Source: Flavobacterium piscisymbiosum (lineage in GTDB: Bacteria > Bacteroidota > Bacteroidia > Flavobacteriales > Flavobacteriaceae). From it: a stretch of 64,000 bases of DNA. Location: assembly GCF_020905295.1 (NCBI RefSeq), contig NZ_JAJJMM010000001.1, positions 2,728,001 to 2,792,000 on the forward strand. The letters run 5' to 3'. The translations under genes and the position numbers were made by a program. Below the pieces are notes generated by a model, which saw only the letters and a list, made by a program, of their open reading frames with translations, was not told the origin of the DNA and made no database searches. Below are positions 53,503 through 60,580 of this stretch, in pieces. Numbering within the stretch: position 1 is the stretch's first letter; every line of letters begins with the position of its first letter.

Positions 53503-54418
53503 ATGCCCGATTAGTTATAAACCTTGCGGAGAAGATCTTTACAGCGTAGAAGGCTTGAAATTATTATCTTCTAAGTTACTCTCATTAGAAACGCTTCCTT
53601 TTTCTGCATCGGAGCTACGTCAGGAAGCAGCAAATAGAGCAGCTAAGTTATCAATTCAGGGCGTTCAGCCTAAATTAAGCGCCGTATTATCGATTAAAAA
53701 CCAGCAATTTGAAATTGTAGATCAGTACGGTAATTTTATTATAAAACCGCAGAGCGATATATTTCCGGAATTACCCGAAAATGAGGATCTTACTATGCGA
53801 ATGGCTAAGGTTTATGGAATTGAAGTGCCGCTTCACGGACTGATATATTCTAAAGATAATTCGAAATCTTATTTCATAAAAAGGTTTGACCGGTATGGTA
53901 AAGGCAAAAAATATGCCACTGAAGATTTTGCACAGTTGACAGGGAGTTCCAGAGATACCAAATACAATTTTACGATGGAGAAAATTGTAAAAGTGATAGA
54001 GGACTTCTGTACATTTCCTTCAATTGAAAAAGCAGAGTTTTTCAAAAGGATATTATTTTGTTTTATCACTGGTAACGAAGACATGCATCTCAAAAATTTT
54101 TCCTTGATAACAAAATCAGGAAAAACAACCCTGACACCTGCGTATGATTTTCTTAATTCATCAATTGCCATTAAAAATCCACAGGAAGAAATGGCACTTA
54201 AATTAAAAGGCAAAAAAAGTAATTTTAAAGCTAGTGATCTTGTTGATTATTTTGGAAAAGAAAGATTAGGGTTAAATGATAAAATTATCGATATCGTTTT
54301 AAAAACAATGTTTGAGAAGACAACGAAATGGAATGAATTAATTGAGATTTCTTTTTTGTCTGAGCCAATGAAAGAAAAGTATTTTAAATTGATGAAAGAA
54401 CGATTGGCGAGGTTTTAG
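53495..54418 (+). CDS. hipT: HipA C-terminal domain kinase (HipT-like, second locus)
   Basis: 307 residues. SIQGVQPKLSAVLSI, FIIKPQSDIFPELPENEDLTMRMAK, YFIKRFDRYGKG, the catalytic ITGNEDMHLKNFSLI and LTPAYDFLNSSI are all present, so kinase activity is likely. The N-terminal NRCPISYKPCGE has two Cys, as in the first locus. Target presumably an aminoacyl-tRNA synthetase, which one unknown. Confidence 0.85.
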   Translation: MNRCPISYKPCGEDLYSVEGLKLLSSKLLSLETLPFSASELRQEAANRAAKLSIQGVQPKLSAVLSIKNQQFEIVDQYGNFIIKPQSDIFPELPENEDLTMRMAKVYGIEVPLHGLIYSKDNSKSYFIKRFDRYGKGKKYATEDFAQLTGSSRDTKYNFTMEKIVKVIEDFCTFPSIEKAEFFKRILFCFITGNEDMHLKNFSLITKSGKTTLTPAYDFLNSSIAIKNPQEEMALKLKGKKSNFKASDLVDYFGKERLGLNDKIIDIVLKTMFEKTTKWNELIEISFLSEPMKEKYFKLMKERLARF

Positions 54419-54535
54419 TTATTGACATTTTTGAATTTTGTATTTTTTTATTGATTCAATTTTTAGTCCAATTTTTCATATCAGCTTAGTCGTTGGTTTG
54501 CAAAAAAAAGAGTAAAATCAAACGTGCTTTAATTA

Positions 54536-54903
54536 GTATATTCGGTTGTGTTAAAATTAGTAAACAGTAAGGCAATTTATTCAATTGTTCATTTTGCAAC
54601 TCTTTTTATTTCGAGTTGTACGCCAAGTATTTGTTGGATATAGTCTTTTAATTTTTCCATAATAAACTAATAAAATTAATAGTAAACCATATAGGTTTAT
54701 TGTGCAAGTATAGGTTTATTGTATTGAAATTAATTCATTAATGAATAAAGTATAGTGATTATTGTATAAAAAAAATCAGTTTATATCGAAATAATAGCTT
54801 TATCATTAAATCCTGTATTTTCATTGTATTTAATATAGCCTAATTGATTGGTTATTAGTTTTGTATTTCCAATCTCAAAATCAGCAACGTTGACGTGATG
54901 GTG
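54536..54903. repeat. Partial duplication of the 28.6-29.9 kb region
   Basis: 54570-54903 matches 28557-28899 with scattered changes. It contains the first 30 or so codons of the winged-helix regulator, its operator, the spacer and the last 40 codons of the metallophosphoesterase. It is preceded at 54536-54567 by the 32-base sequence found at 29914-29945. Neither gene fragment is complete. A scar of a recombination event between related islands. Confidence 0.85.
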
Positions 54904-54905
54904 CT

Positions 54906-55263
54906 GAATATGGAAAACAAATTGTCCCGACAGTGTCGGCACAATTAGAAACTAAATATGGCAGATGTTTTACTGAAAAAAAAATTAAGACGAATGCTTC
55001 GTTTTGTAGAACAATTTTCAGATAAGCAAATGGTGATAGCATTCTCTCAAAAATTAAGATGGTTATATTTTATTGAATTATTACCCATAAAAAATCATGA
55101 TGCCATGATTTTTTATGCAAATCAGGTTAACAGTCAATTAATGAGTGTAAAGGGGGGGGGCGAAAACAAATAGAAAAGAAAACTTTTGAATGTACAGAAA
55201 TAGCAAACTTACAGATCCTTTTTCGGCTAGATGTTTTCCGAGTAACATTAATGCTGTGGTTGT
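54906..55263 (+). pseudogene. DUF1016 (YhcG-type nuclease) gene fragment with two frameshifts
   Basis: Three frames together read as the DUF1016 N-terminal domain. They are YGKQIVPTVSAQLETKYG and on to TEK (frame from 54909), then LRRMLRFVEQFSDKQMV ... WLYFIELLPIKNHDAMIFYANQ and LMSVK (frame of 54958), then RKQIEKKTFECTEIANLQ. The shifts fall exactly at a run of nine A (54976-54984) and a run of nine G (55152-55160). The N-terminal 40 or so residues and the nuclease domain are missing. The 71-residue frame at 54958-55173 is only the middle piece. Confidence 0.75.
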
Positions 55264-55312
55264 TATAGGTTCCATATTGTAAGGGTTTGGTTAGTTAGTA
55301 AAGTTTTCCTTT

Positions 55313-56167
55313 CTATTTAAATTTCAGTTTGTCCAAAAGATCGTTAAAGTACTGCTCTCCCCAGATTTTAAGAACACTGTCGTCTTTAATGAACGGAATA
55401 ACATCTTCTTTTACATTGTCAATAGAAACTGTTTTAAATTTTTCTTGCAACAGTTCAATGACATCTTGTTTTGTCAGTTCGTCCTTATTCCAGTCCTTTG
55501 TATCTTTGGCACGCAGAGTAAAATGGTGCAGGTCAAGAGGAATGCCTCTTTTTACGTACCACTCAAAATCGTACCAGTCGCGGCCTTTTACTCTTATTCC
55601 CCATTTTCTGAATAATAGTGCATGCATTTTGCCCGCAAATAAACTCGGCTTGTCAAAGCATTTCACATAAAAAGAAAAAGGGCGGGTCAGAAGTTTATTT
55701 TCTGTTTCGAATCCCAGAGGTGGACGACGGTCTACTTCAATTTTAATTTTTACAGTTCTATTTGTTGTTTTTATTCCTTCCTGTTTGATAATATCTTCCA
55801 GTACAAGTTCTTTCCATTCGGTTGTGGATTTAAGAAATGCTGAATCAATATTGGTTTTGATGGCCTTGTCTTTTTCGCGGATGCTAACTTGCATTCCGAC
55901 TGCCTTAAATTCATCTACGATAGATTCGAAATAAGGTTCTAGAGAAAAATCCGGATCTTCTTTTAGAAGAGAAAAATCTAGATCCTCTGAAAAACGGTCC
56001 AGTTCATAAAATATCCGAAGAGCTGTCCCTCCATAAAAGGCGGCTTTTTCGAAAAAATCAGTTCTTGACAATCCTGCCAGAGCAATTTCTTGCATGATCT
56101 CACGCAAAGCAGATAATACATCATCCGTATTTTTAGGACCATACTCGGCAATCCATTCCTTTATCAT
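55313..56167 (-). CDS. abiEii: AbiEii nucleotidyltransferase toxin
   Basis: 284 residues with the nucleotidyltransferase core AAFYGGTALRIFYELDRFSEDLDFSLL (GG and DLD motifs). RPFSFYVKCFDKPSLFAGKMHALLFRKWGIRVKGRDWYDFEWYVKRG follows, characteristic of AbiEii. In known AbiE systems the protein is a GTP-binding nucleotidyltransferase that halts growth and aborts phage infection. It overlaps abiEi by 4 bases. Confidence 0.9.
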   Translation of the reverse strand: MIKEWIAEYGPKNTDDVLSALREIMQEIALAGLSRTDFFEKAAFYGGTALRIFYELDRFSEDLDFSLLKEDPDFSLEPYFESIVDEFKAVGMQVSIREKDKAIKTNIDSAFLKSTTEWKELVLEDIIKQEGIKTTNRTVKIKIEVDRRPPLGFETENKLLTRPFSFYVKCFDKPSLFAGKMHALLFRKWGIRVKGRDWYDFEWYVKRGIPLDLHHFTLRAKDTKDWNKDELTKQDVIELLQEKFKTVSIDNVKEDVIPFIKDDSVLKIWGEQYFNDLLDKLKFK

Positions 56168-56802
56168 AATCTCTCTAGTGTTTTAATAAGCATTAGTAAA
56201 CTTTGTTTTTTTGGTGCATCTTTAGTCCAGGAGCGTATGACTTTGAGATTAAGCTTCCGTAGACTTTCGGGTTCAATGCGAAGATCATCAGTCAAGAAAT
56301 TTAATGTCTGTGCAGTTCCGCGAAGAACTAGGCGCGAAGTTGTGATGATTTTGTCACACAATGCTTTCTCCGGCGATGCGATAAGTGCAGTCTGGCCGTC
56401 AGAAAGTTCAATGCTTTTTATACCAAAACTGTAATACGGCCAAGGTGTTGTGCGATATGTGTATCGGCCTGCGGGAGTTTTATATTTTTTTGAAAGCTTT
56501 ATTGTCATCGAGCTTGTTTCATATACACGTTCCGGAATCAGTCCCCAGTAGGACAAAGCTGATTCCAATGATACGTAACTGGGCCCCCATAAGTGGTTTG
56601 CAATCAGAAATGGTTCCGTTCCTGAAACTCCATTTTTTGTAGCGTTTACATATAGTCCTTTTTTCAAAGAAATTATGTCGCCATTTTTTATCAGCTCGCT
56701 GATTTTATCATTTGGCCTTTTGTATTCTTTTAGTATATCTAGCATGATATGCCTGTTGAGAGGCGCTTTATTTAACTTTTGAATTGAATATTTTAAGTCC
56801 AT
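56164..56802 (-). CDS. abiEi: AbiEi antitoxin/autorepressor
   Basis: 212 residues. The N-terminal winged helix (LNRHIMLDILKEYKRPNDKISELIKNGDIISLKKGLYV) and the DUF2924-like central part (IANHLWGPSYVSLESALSYWGLIPERV) fit AbiEi antitoxins. The C-terminal half (ALIASPEKALCDKIITTSRLVLRG) is typical too. AbiEi binds inverted repeats in its own promoter; two such palindromes lie just upstream. Confidence 0.9.
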   Translation of the reverse strand: MDLKYSIQKLNKAPLNRHIMLDILKEYKRPNDKISELIKNGDIISLKKGLYVNATKNGVSGTEPFLIANHLWGPSYVSLESALSYWGLIPERVYETSSMTIKLSKKYKTPAGRYTYRTTPWPYYSFGIKSIELSDGQTALIASPEKALCDKIITTSRLVLRGTAQTLNFLTDDLRIEPESLRKLNLKVIRSWTKDAPKKQSLLMLIKTLERL

Positions 56803-56823
56803 TGTTGTTTAATTTGATGCTAA

Positions 56824-56914
56824 AATCGGAAAAATTCCGATTATTAACAAATATTCACACATTTAATTTTGCTTTATTATTCACAGATAATCGGAAATTT
56901 TCCGATTATCTGTG
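56824..56914 (-). promoter_or_regulatory. Two AbiEi operators
   Basis: AATCGGAAAAATTCCGATT (56824-56842) lies 22 bases before the abiEi start. A 33-base perfect palindrome at 56882-56914 contains the same AATCGGAAA/TTTCCGATT core, extended by CACAGAT on both sides. Centre-to-centre distance is about 65 bases. Confidence 0.75.
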
Positions 56915-56977
56915 AAATTTTTAGCAGTAAATAATCAGCCTCAATCTAAAATAGAAAAAAGGGACACACTCGATTGT

Positions 56978-57014
56978 GATCTGGGTCATAAAAATGACCC
57001 AGATCAGTTTTTTT
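56978..57014 (+). terminator. Strong plus-strand terminator without an annotated upstream gene
   Basis: Perfect 12-bp stem GATCTGGGTCAT / ATGACCCAGATC (56978-56989, 56994-57005), AAAA loop, then AG and seven T. It can only act on plus-strand transcripts. The preceding plus-strand DNA is the abiE promoter region, so it would end a short RNA from there. Confidence 0.7.
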
Positions 57015-57052
57015 AACATTAGCTTTTAATGTCGCGTCAATTAGCTTTTGAT

Positions 57053-57131
57053 GCATATTGAGATATGCAATATTGAGTTATATTTGTATGAAAAACACAT
57101 CGTTATTGTTTTATATTGCATATCGCAATAT
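57053..57131. promoter_or_regulatory. Palindromic GCATAT/ATATTGC sites
   Basis: GCATATTGAGATATGC (57053-57068) and ATATTGCATATCGCAATAT (57113-57131), with more ATATTG words between and after them, look like operators of an HTH protein. No gene for such a protein is left here, so this may be a promoter remnant. Confidence 0.4.
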
Positions 57132-57320
57132 GCGATATTGGTTAAAAGGGAATGTATGTCATTCGAATCTAGAGTTTGATGTTGTATTTTATTTAAATTT
57201 TCTTTTTGCTGTAGTCTCCCACAATTTAGTCATAAAAATTGAAAATTAATGGATCAGATAATTGAAACTATCTATGAGTGGAAAGAGGTTTTAAAGTAGA
57301 AAATTCTTTTTGAAAGAATA

Positions 57321-58544
57321 TCACTTAAATTTAGATTTGAGTTTTTCCATGTCTTCCATTATGTTTACATCTAAAACCTTTGCATAATGCTGTGTCTGCT
57401 TGGTATTGGTATGACCCATCATCGCAGATACATTTTCCAGTCTTACTCCGTTTCCTAAAGTTACAGTGGTGGCAAAAGTGTGTCTGGCAACATACCAAGT
57501 AAGGTGTTTATTTATGCCGCATACATCAGCTATTTCCTTAAGATAAGCATTCATTTTCTGATTGGAAATTTTCGGGATAAGACCTTTCTGCTGGTTTTTG
57601 TATTTAGAAATGATATTCTCAACGGTAGGGAGTACCGGAACATTAGCTCTAATAGCAGTTTTTGCTCTGCTGGTCATAATCCATAAATTTCCAGTTGAAT
57701 CTTCAGATAAGTTTCTCTCGGTCAGCTCCAAGGCATCGACAGGGGCGTAGCCAGTATAGCAGCTAAAAAGAAATATATCTTTAACCTTTTCCAGACGCGG
57801 AGTTGAGAATATTTTATTCTCAATTGTATTCAGTTCCAGCTGGGTTAGGAAAACGGCATCTTTTACGCTTAATCTGCCGTCATAAATATTGAATGGATTT
57901 TTTATGATCAAATCCATCTTAATGGCGTAATTGCATGCAGTTTTATACATTTTCATATATTTTACCACCGAATTGTTTTTGATGCCTGTCTGCTCTTTGA
58001 AACTGCTCTCGTATTTAAGGAACTGCTCCAGTTTAAAGACAAAGGAGCTTGAGATTTCAGATGCGGGCATATCTTCCTTTTTGTAGGTACTGGTGATGAA
58101 ATCCAAAAGTAAATCCTTCGCTCTTTTGTACTTCTGCAGTGAAGCCGGTGCGCGCTCTCCTGAGTTAACTCTTTTAGTAAAAAATAAGTTGTAAGTGTCC
58201 ATAATCTCAATTATGGTTGGGCCTTCAGGCTGGTCTATTTTTACTTTTCCTGTGAGTTCAGCTTTTAATAATTCCAAGTCAACTTCAGGGTCAATCCTGA
58301 AGAGTTCAGTAAACTTTTTTTCGGCATTAAGCTGCGTAAGATCAAGAGAGCTTTTAATTACCTTCTCTTTTTCCGCCTTCAATGTATTTTTCAAGTGATT
58401 TGTCTGAATCCATCTTTCTTTCGAGATGAATTTTCCCGAGGCGATTGTAATTATTTTGTTTTTATAAGAAAGTCTTAGAATAATGGAGCTTTCTCCGTCC
58501 CGATTAACTCTGCCAGATTTTAGCAGAAAAATTGTTTTTAACAT
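57321..58544 (-). CDS. Tyrosine integrase, full length
   Basis: 407 residues: arm-binding domain (about 1-85, MLKTIFLLKSGRVNRDGESSI), SAM-like core-binding domain (115-215) and catalytic domain (225-407). The catalytic domain has the first Arg region YTGYAPVDALELTERN, ARHTFATT (H-x-x-R type) and MMGHTNTKQTQHYAKV with the nucleophile Tyr near the end. This is the layout of Bacteroidota conjugative/mobilisable-element integrases. It ends 262 bases from tRNA-Ser, the likely integration target. The truncated copy at 30126 is nearly identical over 293 residues. Confidence 0.9.
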   Translation of the reverse strand: MLKTIFLLKSGRVNRDGESSIILRLSYKNKIITIASGKFISKERWIQTNHLKNTLKAEKEKVIKSSLDLTQLNAEKKFTELFRIDPEVDLELLKAELTGKVKIDQPEGPTIIEIMDTYNLFFTKRVNSGERAPASLQKYKRAKDLLLDFITSTYKKEDMPASEISSSFVFKLEQFLKYESSFKEQTGIKNNSVVKYMKMYKTACNYAIKMDLIIKNPFNIYDGRLSVKDAVFLTQLELNTIENKIFSTPRLEKVKDIFLFSCYTGYAPVDALELTERNLSEDSTGNLWIMTSRAKTAIRANVPVLPTVENIISKYKNQQKGLIPKISNQKMNAYLKEIADVCGINKHLTWYVARHTFATTVTLGNGVRLENVSAMMGHTNTKQTQHYAKVLDVNIMEDMEKLKSKFK

Positions 58545-58740
58545 GTTATCTAGTTTTAAAATTAATAATCAAATTGAATTAAAAATTTTAAGAGAGCCCA
58601 TTGATAGCAGGGAATTCCCAGGGAATTCTTTTGCTTTAGTGGTCCAATTTTGAGAAAAAAGATCTCAAAAAAAGTGGGTCACTAATTGTGCCACCATTTT
58701 TTGATAAAACATGTGCTTTTTGAAAAGTCTGCAAAAACGA
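58545..58740. other. Spacer between integrase and tRNA-Ser
   Basis: No gene. Contains GTGGTCCAATTTTGAG (58639-58654) and a similar GTGGGTCACTAATTGTG (58674-58690). GGAATTCCCAGGGAATTC type repeats at 58609-58628 are candidate integrase arm sites. Confidence 0.3.
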
Positions 58741-58774
58741 AAAAGCCTTTAAACACTAGTGTTTAAAGGCTTTT
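58741..58774. terminator. Terminator of tRNA-Ser
   Basis: A 34-base perfect palindrome from AAAAGCCTTTAAACACT to its complement, A and T tracts on both ends, 31 bases beyond the tRNA 3' end. Confidence 0.75.
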
Positions 58775-58804
58775 GACTTTTAAAGTTTCTTCTGAAACTT
58801 CTAC

Positions 58805-58892
58805 TGGCGGAGAAAGAGGGATTCGAACCCCCGGACCTGTTACAGTCAACAGTTTTCAAGACTGCCGCATTCGACCGCTCTGCCATTTCTCC
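58805..58892 (-). tRNA. tRNA-Ser (anticodon UGA)
   Basis: 88 bases including an encoded CCA. Acceptor GGAGAAA/TTTCTCC, anticodon stem GCAGT/ACTGT around the loop CTTGAAA (anticodon TGA). A long variable arm is present, as expected for class II tRNAs (TTGACTGTAACAGGTC region), and the T-arm has GGTTCGAATCC. Its 3' end faces the integrase gene. Confidence 0.95.
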
Positions 58893-59032
58893 AGTATGTT
58901 GCGATCATTTGCTGATTGCGAGTGCAAATATAGTGCGCTTTTCTGATTATAAAAACTTTTTTAGTGCTTTTTTTTACTTAATTTTTAAGTGTCTAATTAT
59001 CAGTATTTCTGTAAAAGAGATTTTCGAAAAAA

Positions 59033-59431
59033 TTAGTCTAAGTCGTCTAAAATTGGTGTTGGTTTTTTGTTTTCATCCACGGCAACAAATGAAAAAGTTC
59101 CTGAAACAACCGTTTCGCGAAGTTCTGAATACATTTGTTCCATAAAAATATCAACATGAATTTTGCAGCTTGTTCTTCCAACGCTATCCACTTTTGCCAC
59201 TAATTCGATTAAAGTTCCTGCCGGAATTGCTTTTTTAAAGTCAATTTGGCCAGTTGATATCGTTACTACTTTTTTGCGGCTAAAACGCGTGGCACAAATA
59301 AAAGCCACTTCGTCCATAAGATGAAGTGCAGTTCCTCCAAATAATGTGTCATAATGGTTCGTAGTACTCGGGAAAACCGCTTTGAATATGTGTGTCTCAG
59401 ATTTCTTAATTCTTTCTTCTAATGTTCCCAT
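59033..59431 (-). CDS. Acyl-CoA thioesterase, hotdog fold
   Basis: 132 residues. NHYDTLFGGTALHLMDEVAFICATRFSRKKVVTIS carries the Asp/Gly-Gly and catalytic acidic residue of the YciA/Acot-type hotdog family. VGRTSCKIHVDIFMEQ is the second strand block. Hydrolyses acyl-CoA to free acid and CoA. It starts 2 bases after ribB ends and is the last gene of the core operon. Confidence 0.85.
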   Translation of the reverse strand: MGTLEERIKKSETHIFKAVFPSTTNHYDTLFGGTALHLMDEVAFICATRFSRKKVVTISTGQIDFKKAIPAGTLIELVAKVDSVGRTSCKIHVDIFMEQMYSELRETVVSGTFSFVAVDENKKPTPILDDLD

Positions 59432-59432
59432 A

Positions 59433-60566
59433 TTAGTAGCTTACGTATTCTGTGATCTCAAGACCATATCCAATCATTCCTACTCGTTTTGTTTGCTCTG
59501 TGTTTGATACCAGTCTAATTTTAGAAATATCAATATCATGCAGAATTTGAGCTCCAATCCCGTAATCTTTGCTGTCAATGACTACTTTTGGTGCTTTCAT
59601 CGTTCCTTCTGCCTGTAAAGCCTTAAGTTCAGAGATACGGCTTAATAAGTTTACTGCCTGCATATCCTGATTAATAAAGATTACAGCTCCTTTTCCGTTT
59701 TCGTTAATAACTTTAAACATGCCGTCTAATTGTTGCTCAGCATTGTTTGTTAAAGTTCCTAATAAATCATTATTTACCTGCGAAGAGTGAATTCTGGTTA
59801 AGATAGGTTCTCCAAGATTCCAGGTTCCTTTTGTTAAGGCAATATGAATTTGTTTATTTGTCGTTTGTTCGTAAGCTCTTAGTCTAAAAGTTCCAAAACG
59901 GGTTTCGATATCAAAATCTTCTTTTTTAACGATAAGGCTATCGTGTTGCATTCTGTAGGCAACTAAATCCTCAATCGAAACTAATTTTAAATCAAATTTC
60001 TTAGCCACTTTTACCAATTCAGGCAAGCGCGACATTGTTCCGTCTTCATTTAGAATTTCGCAAATCACACCAGCAGATTTAAATCCGGCCAATCTTGCAA
60101 AATCAATAGCCGCTTCTGTATGACCAGTTCTTCTTAATACACCACCTTGTTTTGCTACCAAAGGAAAAATGTGTCCAGGTCTTGCTAATTCGTGAGGTTT
60201 TACATTTGCATCTGTTAATGCTAATACTGTTTTAGATCTGTCAGCAGCAGAAATTCCTGTTGTTACTCCATGTCCTTTTAAATCTACCGAAACCGTAAAA
60301 GCAGTTTCCATATGATCTGTATTATTGGTAACCATTGGTCTTAAATCCAATTCCTTACAACGGCTTTCAGTTAATGGAGCACAGATTAATCCACGTCCGT
60401 GAGTAGCCATAAAATTGATCATTTCTGGTGTTACTTTTTCGGCTGCAGCCAAAAAATCACCTTCGTTTTCACGATCTTCATCATCGACTACAATGATTAC
60501 TTTACCTTGACGAATATCTTCTATAGCTTCTTCAATGGTATTCAGTTGTATTTTTGTTGTTGACAT
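59433..60566 (-). CDS. ribB: 3,4-dihydroxy-2-butanone-4-phosphate synthase with degenerate GTP cyclohydrolase II-like domain
   Basis: 377 residues. Residues 1-205 are a complete DHBP synthase: IVVDDEDRENEGDFLAAAE (metal and substrate acid loop), TGISAADRSKT, and RRTGHTEAAIDFARLAG with the catalytic His. It converts ribulose 5-phosphate in riboflavin synthesis. The C-terminal half has the GTP cyclohydrolase II fold (FGTFRLRAYE). The zinc cysteines of the usual HSECLTGD...CDC motif are missing (TRIHSSQVNNDLLGTLTNN). So the second activity is probably lost and must come from another gene. Confidence 0.9.
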   Translation of the reverse strand: MSTTKIQLNTIEEAIEDIRQGKVIIVVDDEDRENEGDFLAAAEKVTPEMINFMATHGRGLICAPLTESRCKELDLRPMVTNNTDHMETAFTVSVDLKGHGVTTGISAADRSKTVLALTDANVKPHELARPGHIFPLVAKQGGVLRRTGHTEAAIDFARLAGFKSAGVICEILNEDGTMSRLPELVKVAKKFDLKLVSIEDLVAYRMQHDSLIVKKEDFDIETRFGTFRLRAYEQTTNKQIHIALTKGTWNLGEPILTRIHSSQVNNDLLGTLTNNAEQQLDGMFKVINENGKGAVIFINQDMQAVNLLSRISELKALQAEGTMKAPKVVIDSKDYGIGAQILHDIDISKIRLVSNTEQTKRVGMIGYGLEITEYVSY

Positions 60567-60580
60567 TGGGTAATTGTTTG

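Noticed and set aside
54958..55173. Independent 71-aa gene
   Set aside because: It is the middle piece of a broken DUF1016 gene; both neighbours in other frames continue the same domain.
57250..57300. 16-codon frame MDQIIETIYEWKEVLK
   Set aside because: Too short to support; may be a remnant but nothing confirms it.
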